Assembly: GCA_003524565.1 (NCBI GenBank) | Contig: DQGU01000014.1 | Span: 1 to 7,788 of the forward strand | Direction of reading: 5' to 3' | Source of the DNA: Rhodospirillaceae bacterium | GTDB taxonomy: Bacteria > Pseudomonadota > Alphaproteobacteria > Micavibrionales > UBA2020 | Length of the DNA stretch: 7,788 bases | Shown: in pieces, positions 1 through 6,357 of the stretch | Position numbering within the stretch: position 1 is the stretch's first letter | Layout of the letters: each line of letters opens with the position of its first letter | Translations under genes and position numbers: made by a program | Notes under the pieces: model-generated | What the model was told of the DNA's origin: nothing | Seen by the model: the letters and a program-made list of their open reading frames with translations, nothing else | Database searches by the model: none

Positions 1-26
1 TGACGCGATCGCTGGCAGGCTGAGAT

Positions 27-87
27 ACCATTCACGATGGTTTCAGCGGAACTGAAATATCGCAATCCCAGATTCTCGCAGAGAATC
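27..87. repeat. Three consecutive small inverted repeats in the operon leader
   Basis: Three perfect dyads lie one after another ahead of the first gene: ACCAT/ATGGT (27-31 and 37-41, 5-base loop), TTTCAG/CTGAAA (41-46 and 52-57, 5-base loop) and GATTCTC/GAGAATC (71-77 and 81-87, 3-base loop). None is followed by a T run, so they do not look like intrinsic terminators of the rightward type. They could form RNA hairpins in the leader, or the longest could be an operator. They could also be chance: the 5- and 6-base arms are individually unremarkable and only the 7-base dyad stands out. No convincing -35/-10 pair was found in bases 1-112, and no upstream gene end can be assigned. Confidence 0.4.
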
Positions 88-97
88 CATGCGGGTG

Positions 98-104
98 AAA
101 AGGA
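98..104 (+). promoter_or_regulatory. Ribosome binding site for the TolC-family gene
   Basis: AAAAGGA ends 8 bases before the ATG at 113. This decides the start: the upstream in-frame ATG at 89 has no comparable purine stretch and overlaps the end of the GATTCTC/GAGAATC dyad, and using it would put eight residues ahead of an otherwise canonical lipoprotein signal peptide. Confidence 0.7.
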
Positions 105-112
105 TACTGAAT

Positions 113-1732
113 ATGAAATTAAAATTATACCTTCTCGCCCTTCCATTGATTGTGGCCGGCTGCGCCGTGACACCGGAACCCATTTCTCTTGCGGAGCATA
201 TGTCTATCGCCAAAGAGGACAACAACCGCTTGTTTGCGGAACAAGAACCTGTAGACGGCGCATTGACGCTTGAAGAGGCCGTCGCCCGCGCCGTCCGATA
301 TAACTTTGACCATCGTTTGGCAATGTCGGAAATGCTGTTGCAGGAACGGCAGCTTGAAATGACCGTTTCGAATATGCTGCCGCGCTTGGCGGCTTCCGCC
401 GGCTATAGCGTTCGGGATAATGACAGCGCGTCTTCCAGTTTTTCGGTGCGCACCGGTCGTCAATCTCTGGAGCCGTCGATTTCAAGCGAACGACAAAGGG
501 AAACGGCTGATCTGACTTTCACCTGGAATCTTTTGGACTTCGGCGTCAGCTACTATCAGGCCAAGCAGCAAGCTGATCGGGCGTTGATCGCCGTTGAACG
601 GCGGCGAAAGATTATCAATAAACTGATCAAAGAAGTTCGCATCGCCTATGGTCAAGCGACTTTATCGCAAAAATTACTACCAAAAATTGAACCTTTGTTG
701 AAAGACGCGCAGCGCGCGCTCGCCGGAACGCAGAAGATCGAAGGAGAATCGCTGGACGCGGTATTGCCAAATCTTGAATACAGAAAGAACCTGTTGCGCG
801 TCATCTCCCAGTTGGAGCAGGTCCGGGCCGATCTTTCTGTCGCCAATGCGCAGTTGGCTTCTTTAATCAATGTGCCGCAGCAAACACGACTGCGCGTCGC
901 CCCCAAACCTGTAAATCTTGCCGTGATGCGTGGCAAAAAGCTGGACATGGCCGAAATGGAAAAAGTTTCCTTGGTTATGCATCCTCAATTGCGCGAAGAA
1001 CGCCTGCAAGAGCGTGTGGACCAAAACAGCGTTCACAAGGAATGGGTTCGGCTTTTGCCGGGCGTCAGCCTTACGGGTTCTCTCAACTTTGACAACAACC
1101 AATATCTTTTGAATGAAGTATGGGCGGAAGCTGGCGTTCGAGTCACCTACAACCTGCTGAATTTGCTGGTCGGTAGAGACGCCTTGCGCGCCGCCGAAGC
1201 GCAGGTCGAGCTGGGGAAAACCCGGCGGCTCGCAGTTTCGGTTGCGGTCCTGACCCAGATCAACGTCGCCCGGCATCAATTGGAAAACGCCGTAAACGCC
1301 TTCAAACGTTCAGACCAGATCGCGGCGGTGGATTCGCGCATTTCGAAGCTGGTCACTCAAGGCGGCGTCGCTCAGGCCGAACCGGAATTTGAAACCATTC
1401 GACGAAGATTGGAAGCGATCGCTGGCGAAATGGACCGCGAACGCGCGCGGGGTCAGATTGTCGAGTCCATGATGAATCTCTACGTCGCCATGGGGATCGA
1501 CCTGATGCCGGCCGGAATCGACGAGAAAACATCAATCTCTGAAATGGTTCCAATTGTGGCGGAAGCTTTGTCGCGTATTGACGCGGCGGAATTCCCCACT
1601 CTGCCGCCGGATACGCTGCCGCCTTCTGATACCACCAAATCGGCGGAGAGGATACCGGAAGCTGCCATTGGACCGGTTGAGTCCGCCGGAGTGGTCTTTG
1701 AATCGGTCAATAAAGGAACGCAAGGGTTATGA
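113..1732 (+). CDS. TolC-family outer membrane efflux/secretion channel, predicted lipoprotein
   Basis: Predicted 539-residue outer-membrane factor that would form the exit duct of a tripartite export complex. The N-terminus is a lipoprotein signal (charged start, hydrophobic core LYLLALPLI, lipobox VAGC with the lipidated Cys at residue 17). Two TolC/OEP-type repeats follow: the first opens with LTLEEAVARAVRYN near residue 51 and contains FTWNLLDFGVSYYQAKQQ, and the second carries VRVTYNLLNLLVGRDALRAA near residue 345. Both have the long heptad-rich helices that build the periplasmic tunnel. About 60 C-terminal residues beyond the barrel/tunnel core are rich in Pro, Ser and Thr (FPTLPPDTLPPSDTT), an extension that typical TolC lacks. 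The stop overlaps the next start as ATGA, so it is the first gene of a coupled operon with the adaptors downstream. The family assignment is firm; the cargo (small molecule, peptide or protein) cannot be read from it. Confidence 0.9.
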   Translation: MKLKLYLLALPLIVAGCAVTPEPISLAEHMSIAKEDNNRLFAEQEPVDGALTLEEAVARAVRYNFDHRLAMSEMLLQERQLEMTVSNMLPRLAASAGYSVRDNDSASSSFSVRTGRQSLEPSISSERQRETADLTFTWNLLDFGVSYYQAKQQADRALIAVERRRKIINKLIKEVRIAYGQATLSQKLLPKIEPLLKDAQRALAGTQKIEGESLDAVLPNLEYRKNLLRVISQLEQVRADLSVANAQLASLINVPQQTRLRVAPKPVNLAVMRGKKLDMAEMEKVSLVMHPQLREERLQERVDQNSVHKEWVRLLPGVSLTGSLNFDNNQYLLNEVWAEAGVRVTYNLLNLLVGRDALRAAEAQVELGKTRRLAVSVAVLTQINVARHQLENAVNAFKRSDQIAAVDSRISKLVTQGGVAQAEPEFETIRRRLEAIAGEMDRERARGQIVESMMNLYVAMGIDLMPAGIDEKTSISEMVPIVAEALSRIDAAEFPTLPPDTLPPSDTTKSAERIPEAAIGPVESAGVVFESVNKGTQGL

Positions 1733-2502
1733 ACGATCCGTGGTCGGCAAAGGCGCGTTTTTCCTCTCTGATTGTCCTAACGGCGGCGGTTGTTTTATCC
1801 GCCGGCGTCGGCGCCGCGCCGCTTGAGCCTGAAATTCGGGCGCAAGTGGTGGCGGCGGATCGGGCGATGATCGGGGCCGGGATGTCCGGCAGATTGGATG
1901 ACGTCTTCTTTCGCGACGGCGAGGATTTTAAAACGGAAGATATTCTTGTTTCATTTCAATGCGACGTACAGAAAGCTCATGAAAAACGCGCCTTCGCAAT
2001 TCTACAAAAACAATTAAAGGTAGCGGAAATAAATGAAAGATTGCGTCAGATCGGCTCTTTGAGCGTCAAGCAAATCTTTGAAATCGAAGCCCAGGTTATG
2101 GAGGCGCGGGCGGAACATGAGGTGGCGGAAGCCCTGCTGAAGCGATGTGAAATTATCGCCCCTTTCAGCGGGCGTGTTTCGGATGTTGTGGTTAAACGGT
2201 ATGAGCATGTCAATGAAGGGCAGGCCATAATAGAAATATACAATCCATCAACTCTTGAGGTTGAAGCTATTGTGCCTTCTTCCTGGATCACTTGGCTGAA
2301 GCAGGGATATGCTTTCACCGTTTTTGTGGACGAGCTGAAACGCAGTTACAACGCGCGCGCCTTGATCCCAAGTGGAAAAGTGGATCCAGTCAGCCAATCG
2401 TTAAAGGTTCGGGGACGGATCGAAAAACCCGATAACGATCTTTTGCCGGGCATGAGTGGACGCATAGTGATCACCCTTCCCGAAGACCAGCAAAATAAAT
2501 GA
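1729..2502 (+). CDS. Small periplasmic adaptor (HlyD/RND membrane-fusion-protein type)
   Basis: Predicted 257-residue secreted adaptor that would link an inner-membrane component to the TolC-type channel. Residues 10-30 form a signal peptide ending in an AxA-like site (GAAP). The first half of a lipoyl-like domain is at about 48-78 (GAGMSGRLDDVFFRDGEDF). A short helical hairpin follows at about 80-138, rich in Glu, Lys, Gln and Ala. The second lipoyl half is at about 141-172 (IIAPFSGRVSDVVVKRYEHV, then EGQAIIEI), and the beta-barrel region runs to about 250, ending in the family-typical LLPGMSGRIVI. It is shorter than most RND adaptors because the hairpin is short and there is almost no membrane-proximal tail. 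The start is the ATG overlapping the preceding stop (ATGA). Purine stretches AAAGGA and AAGGG lie just upstream. The domain call is secure; the exact partner is inferred from the operon. Confidence 0.85.
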   Translation: MNDPWSAKARFSSLIVLTAAVVLSAGVGAAPLEPEIRAQVVAADRAMIGAGMSGRLDDVFFRDGEDFKTEDILVSFQCDVQKAHEKRAFAILQKQLKVAEINERLRQIGSLSVKQIFEIEAQVMEARAEHEVAEALLKRCEIIAPFSGRVSDVVVKRYEHVNEGQAIIEIYNPSTLEVEAIVPSSWITWLKQGYAFTVFVDELKRSYNARALIPSGKVDPVSQSLKVRGRIEKPDNDLLPGMSGRIVITLPEDQQNK

Positions 2503-3818
2503 GCGCATCCCATAATTTTCAGCTTCTCCGAATGGCTTCTCTGCTCAAACTGGAGCGGCGGTCATGGACTGCGGCAGCGGATGAACTGAAGTTCGTGATT
2601 CTGAATGAGACGGCGCAGGTCGTTCCTTATAGACAGGCGGCGCTGTGGGATCAAAACCGCAAGCAACTCCTCGGAATGTCCGGCGTGAGCGAACACGATG
2701 ACCGCTCACCTCTAAGCATATGGCTGAGCAAGCTGTTTAAAACATCGCCGGGACGACCTTTCGAAGGAACCGGCTTGCGTCTTGTCGAACGTGATTCGGT
2801 TCCTGACTGGCCTGACGACTGGCCGCCTTACGCCGTTTGGGCACCGTTTCCCGGCCCTAAGCCCACGGTTTTGATCCTCTTTACGCGAGCGGAACCTTGG
2901 GGCGAAAGCGACCTTGTCGCGCTGGATCATCTGATTTGCGCTTACGGCGCGGCATGGTCTGCGGCGTCGCATGCCGGCGGATGGAGGCCGAAAGGTGGTT
3001 TTGAGCGCCGTCTGTCAATCCTTGCCGCCCTGTTGATTGTCGGCGCGGTGGTGACGCTGGTTCCGATCCGCTCTTCGGTTTTGGCGCCGGCGGAAATTGC
3101 GCCCGGTAAGTTGTGGCACGTGCGCGCCCCTTTCGAAGGGGTCATTGAACAGGTTCTTGTCGCCCCCAATCAAACAGTCAAGGTCGGCCAACCGTTGCTG
3201 ATCTTTGACAGATCCCTGTTGTCGACAAGACTTAAGGTTGCCGAAAAGGAGCGGGACGTGACGCTTATTGAACATGCCCAGGCGGGTTCGATGTCCTTGC
3301 AAGATCCCCGCGCCAAGGCCAAAATGCCGCTGTTGCGCGGGCGCCTGGATCAGCAAAGCGCGGAGGTGGAGTATCTGCGTGAATTACTGGCGCGGGCGGA
3401 ATTAACCGCAGAAACCGATGGGGTGGTGCTTTTCTCCAGCACGGAAGGCTTAATCGGCAGACCGGTGGCGCAAGGAGAAGGAATCATGAAATTGGCCGAT
3501 CCTAGTTCCGTCGTTCTTGAAATCGCTTTGGCCGTTGACGACGCGGTCCCCATGTCAGAAGGCGATGCTGTGGAATTTTTCTTGAACACTGCGCCGCTTG
3601 CGCCGTTGTCCGCCCGGCTGGATAGAATCAGTCATCTTTCTGAACCGCGGGCTGACGGCGCGCTGGCGTTCAAGCTTCGGGCCGCGTTGCAGGATGGTGA
3701 AACCCCGCCGAGGATCGGCGTCAAAGGCACCGCCAAAATCTATGGCGAAACCACGACGCCTTTGATGTTGGCAGCGCGTCGCCCTTTGGCCAAGCTTCTT
3801 CAATGGTTTTCCTGGTGA
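2499..3818 (+). CDS. Membrane-anchored HlyD-type adaptor with GAF-like N-terminal region
   Basis: Predicted 439-residue inner-membrane protein with two different halves. Residues 1-165 lack a signal peptide and look cytoplasmic. The stretch around 25-155 (VILNETAQVVPYRQAALW, later VWAPFPGPKPTVLILFTR) has the alternating strand/helix pattern of a GAF-like sensory domain. One transmembrane helix follows at about 172-189 (LSILAALLIVGAVVTLV). The periplasmic half is HlyD-like: lipoyl half-motif at about 206-236 (VRAPFEGVIEQVLVAPNQTV), a short coiled hairpin at about 238-300, the second lipoyl half at about 303-333 (AETDGVVLFSS) and a beta-barrel domain to the end. The start overlaps the previous stop as ATGA; the Shine-Dalgarno sequence is weak, so translational coupling is likely. 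The adaptor half is secure. The GAF assignment rests on pattern only and no ligand-binding residues can be named. The domain could equally be a protein-interaction module. Confidence 0.8.
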   Translation: MSASHNFQLLRMASLLKLERRSWTAAADELKFVILNETAQVVPYRQAALWDQNRKQLLGMSGVSEHDDRSPLSIWLSKLFKTSPGRPFEGTGLRLVERDSVPDWPDDWPPYAVWAPFPGPKPTVLILFTRAEPWGESDLVALDHLICAYGAAWSAASHAGGWRPKGGFERRLSILAALLIVGAVVTLVPIRSSVLAPAEIAPGKLWHVRAPFEGVIEQVLVAPNQTVKVGQPLLIFDRSLLSTRLKVAEKERDVTLIEHAQAGSMSLQDPRAKAKMPLLRGRLDQQSAEVEYLRELLARAELTAETDGVVLFSSTEGLIGRPVAQGEGIMKLADPSSVVLEIALAVDDAVPMSEGDAVEFFLNTAPLAPLSARLDRISHLSEPRADGALAFKLRAALQDGETPPRIGVKGTAKIYGETTTPLMLAARRPLAKLLQWFSW

Positions 3819-5944
3819 ACGATCCGGCGGCGACGGATCGGCAGGCGCATTCCTCATGGCCGCGTTTGCGGGATGAATTGCGCCTTATCAAAGGGGCGCC
3901 CACAACAAGCGGCGCGCCGTCCTGGACCATCCATGACCCGGTCGCTGGGCGCTTCCACAGTATCGGCTGGCTGGAGTTTTTAATTTTGTCGCGATGGGGG
4001 CTGGGCGATCCGCAGCGCATCGCCCACAGCATCGAACAATCCGCCCCCCTTTCCGTTTCAGCACGCGACGTCGCCGCATTTATCGAATTTCTTGAAAGAG
4101 CTGAACTTTTAATCGTAGATAGTAATTATGGTGTGGAAAAATTTTTAGAAAAACATAGATCAAAGAAGGTAAATTTTGCTTATTGGATGTTAAAAAATTA
4201 CTTATTCATCCGCATACCTCTGATAAATCCTGATAAACAACTTCATAAAATTTCAAAGAAACTTGATTTTATATTCAAAATGCCTTTCATATTATTCATT
4301 TTTGTAATTTCTATCACTGGATTTTACCTTGTAGGTCGTCAATGGGATGTTTTTGTCAATTCATTTATTGCGCTTGCTTCCATCGAAGGAATTTTCAGCA
4401 TAGCTCTTGCTATGGTGGCGGCTAAAACCATTCATGAAATCGGGCATGGACTTGCCGCCGCTGGTTTGGGGTGTCGGGTGCCGGCGATGGGTGTCGCTTT
4501 TATGGTTATGTTTCCGGTGATGTGGACCGACACTACCGACGCCTGGAGATTGCAGCGCCGACAAGACAGGGTGAAAGTGGACATCGCCGGCATTTGGATG
4601 GAAATAATTCTTTCCAGCTTTTGTTTGCTGGCTTGGAACTTTTTGCCGGACGGTTTGCTAAGAACAGCTTTATTTCCTCTTGCAACAACCACTTGGGTTA
4701 TCACCTTAATTATTAATCTAAACCCATTTATGCGTTTTGACGGATATTTTATTTTATGTGATACCCTGAATGTTCCAAATCTTGAAGCAAGAGCGTTTGC
4801 ATTGGCGCGTTGGCGGCTGCGGGAAACCCTGTTCGGCTGGGGCGATTCCGCGCCGGAACGGTTGCCGGCACGAACAGTTCGCACAATGATTTTCTGGTCG
4901 TACTGCACTTGGCTGTACCGGATTTTTCTATTTATCGGCATCGCCTTGCTGGTATATAATTTATTTTTTAAGGTTCTCGGCATCTTTTTAATGGTTGTTG
5001 AGATTGTCTGGTTCATCGTTCGTCCCGTCGTCAACGAATTTAAAGAATGGCGAAGGCAAATGAATAAATTTCACTTAAATTCTAGATTATTCATTACTAT
5101 TTTATTATTTTCTTTTCTGGCTATGATAGCCGCTTGGCCGTGGCGTCAAAAATTGACTTTCCCGGCAGTTTGGGAGATGCCGCACGCTGTTCTGGAATCC
5201 CGTCACCCTGGCATTATCGATAGCGTTTTCTTAAACCCTAAAGTAGAAGCAGGGGATGTTATATACCGAATAAAATCTCCGGATCTTGAATATAAGATTC
5301 AGAAAACCAGGAATGAAATAGAGATATTAAAAGCGATGATTTCATCGGGTGCCTTTGATGAAACGATTATTTCTCAAAGACAAGTCTCCTTAACAAACCT
5401 GTCGCGCCTTGAAACGGAATTGGAACGCTTAATTTCTAATTACGATCAATTGACACTGAAATCCCCAATTCAAGGCAGGCTTTCGGCCATACCGGATTTC
5501 GTGAAACCCGGTCAATGGGTAGGAAAGAAGGAGTTTTTAGGAAATATTTTGAATGAAAGCAATATTATTATTGCATATGCTCCTGAAAGTGATGTATATC
5601 TTATATCCGTAGGTAATAAAGCTCGCTTTGTATCTGATAATAGAAATTTTTACATCGATGTTCGCATTGAAAGCATTGATAAATTCTCTGTTGAAACAAT
5701 TGAACATAATGTTTTAACTTCTCCTTTTGGCGGAGTGATACCGGCGCGACTTGACCCAAATAAGAATGTTATCCCTCAAGGATCTTACTATAAAGTAACC
5801 TTACGAACGCTAAACCATGCTGTTCAAACACCTATTTTCTCAGAAAAAGGCGTTATTAAAGTCGAAACAAATCAAAGTTATAGTTATTTAAAAAGATTTT
5901 TTGATTTTGCAGTCGGGGTTTTCATTCGAGAAACAGGATGGTGA
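3803..5944 (+). CDS. M50 zinc-metalloprotease-type membrane protein fused to PqqD-like and HlyD-like domains
   Basis: Predicted 713-residue inner-membrane protein. Residues about 35-107 (WTIHDPVAGRFHSIGWLEF through FIEFLERAELLIV) resemble the small winged-helix PqqD/peptide-recognition fold. A multispanning core follows, with hydrophobic segments near 160-178, 193-209, 263-281, 287-305, 367-408 and 428-446. Site-2-protease signatures are intact: HEIGH at 211-215 (Zn ligands H211 and H215, catalytic E212) and NPFMRFDGY at 307-315 (third ligand D313). The invariant-looking MWTDTTDAWRL lies at 240-250. From about 450 on is a periplasmic HlyD-like part: first lipoyl half (SRHPGIIDSVFLNPKVEAGD), coiled hairpin 495-550, second half (LKSPIQGRLSAIPDFVKPGQ) and barrel domain. 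The C-terminus (VGVFIRETGW) looks complete. The ATG at 3803 overlaps the upstream gene by 16 bases. GTG at 3815 would give a 4-base GTGA overlap like the other junctions and is equally credible; neither has a clear Shine-Dalgarno. Whether it cleaves a substrate or acts as a transporter scaffold is unknown. Confidence 0.85.
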   Translation: MVFLVNDPAATDRQAHSSWPRLRDELRLIKGAPTTSGAPSWTIHDPVAGRFHSIGWLEFLILSRWGLGDPQRIAHSIEQSAPLSVSARDVAAFIEFLERAELLIVDSNYGVEKFLEKHRSKKVNFAYWMLKNYLFIRIPLINPDKQLHKISKKLDFIFKMPFILFIFVISITGFYLVGRQWDVFVNSFIALASIEGIFSIALAMVAAKTIHEIGHGLAAAGLGCRVPAMGVAFMVMFPVMWTDTTDAWRLQRRQDRVKVDIAGIWMEIILSSFCLLAWNFLPDGLLRTALFPLATTTWVITLIINLNPFMRFDGYFILCDTLNVPNLEARAFALARWRLRETLFGWGDSAPERLPARTVRTMIFWSYCTWLYRIFLFIGIALLVYNLFFKVLGIFLMVVEIVWFIVRPVVNEFKEWRRQMNKFHLNSRLFITILLFSFLAMIAAWPWRQKLTFPAVWEMPHAVLESRHPGIIDSVFLNPKVEAGDVIYRIKSPDLEYKIQKTRNEIEILKAMISSGAFDETIISQRQVSLTNLSRLETELERLISNYDQLTLKSPIQGRLSAIPDFVKPGQWVGKKEFLGNILNESNIIIAYAPESDVYLISVGNKARFVSDNRNFYIDVRIESIDKFSVETIEHNVLTSPFGGVIPARLDPNKNVIPQGSYYKVTLRTLNHAVQTPIFSEKGVIKVETNQSYSYLKRFFDFAVGVFIRETGW

Positions 5945-5974
5945 TGTTCTTTTATAGTAGCCTGCCCCAAAAAT

Positions 5975-6324
5975 CAGGGCTGTTCAACGCTGATCAGATC
6001 GCCTTGTAGGCCAGGATTTGATCAAGGCTGAAAGCGCCTTCCAGAGGGCCTTGGCCACATTGGCGATACCGTTCTTGCGCATGATATTGAGAACGAAGCT
6101 GCGTGTCCGGGCCATGATGCCGGGGTTATAGCGGATGTGGCTTTTGTCCTCGCCGCAGGAGACATCGCAGACATAGTGGTTGCGGTTTTCGTTGTCCCAA
6201 TGGCCCCGGATGGCGGCAGCCCATTCGTTCGCGGGAAAACCGGCGACAGACGAGACGTATAAGGAGATCTCGCCACGCTGGTCCCACAGGCCAGTGGTGG
6301 AGGAATGGAGCAAGGCGCGGAATG
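5975..6324 (-). mobile_element. Remnant of an ISAs1-family insertion sequence (3' end only)
   Basis: Only the transposase 3' third and the adjoining terminus of this element are in the window. The outer edge is placed tentatively at 5975, where CAGGGCTGTTCAACGC begins. This lies 19 bases beyond the repaired stop codon and 30 bases after the operon ends, which is the right place for a terminal inverted repeat. The partner end is not present, because the IS3-type element beginning near 6325 interrupts this one, so neither the inverted repeat nor a target duplication can be verified here. Confidence 0.55.
5994..6322 (-). pseudogene. ISAs1-family transposase, 3' fragment with frameshift
   Basis: C-terminal part of a DDE transposase of the ISAs1 (H-repeat-associated) type. 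Recognisable blocks are the YVSS segment, then AAAIRGHWDNENRNHYV, which holds the glutamate of the DDE triad in HWxxEN, then a GED-x3-IR-x-NPGIMAR block and RSFVLNIMRKNGIANVAKALW. After LW the open frame runs into an unrelated tail ending at 5984. The next frame reads GAFSLDQILAYKAI followed by a stop at 5994-5996, which is the expected family-like ending. One missing base at about 6041-6042 (CC where CCC is expected on the plus strand) explains this. The N-terminal two thirds, including both catalytic aspartates, are absent because the IS3-type element cuts in near 6323. Within the fragment, VCDVSCGED also departs from the usual RDVTFGED-like pattern. Non-functional. Confidence 0.8.
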
Positions 6325-6343
6325 TGTCAATGATAATGAGACA
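6325..6343 (-). repeat. Candidate terminal sequence of the IS3-type element
   Basis: TGTCAATGATAATGAGACA lies 15 bases beyond the orfB stop and at the junction with the interrupted ISAs1 fragment. It begins with TG, and its ends TGTC and GACA are themselves complementary. The edge could instead be at 6323 (TGTGTC). The matching copy would be beyond the right edge of the window, so this is a positional guess. Confidence 0.35.
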
Positions 6344-6357
6344 GGCTGCTTGTGAGT

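Noticed and set aside
89..112. Upstream ATG at 89 as the start of the TolC-family gene
   Set aside because: It has no Shine-Dalgarno and would put eight residues before the lipoprotein signal peptide. The ATG at 113 has AAAAGGA at an 8-base spacing.
1..112. CRISPR repeats, tRNA or riboswitch in the leader
   Set aside because: No repeated units with spacers, no cloverleaf-like arrangement and no recognised riboswitch core are visible, only the short dyads already listed.
4432..5034. 200-codon minus-strand open frame inside the M50-HlyD gene
   Set aside because: It lies opposite the conserved HEIGH and FDGY motifs of the plus-strand gene. Its Lys/Arg/Ile-rich translation shows no domain and has no ribosome binding site context.
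5959..5982. Possible terminator hairpin AGCCTG...CAGGGCT after the operon
   Set aside because: The arms pair only with a bulge, the loop is ten bases and no T run follows. The right arm is more simply read as the ISAs1 terminus.
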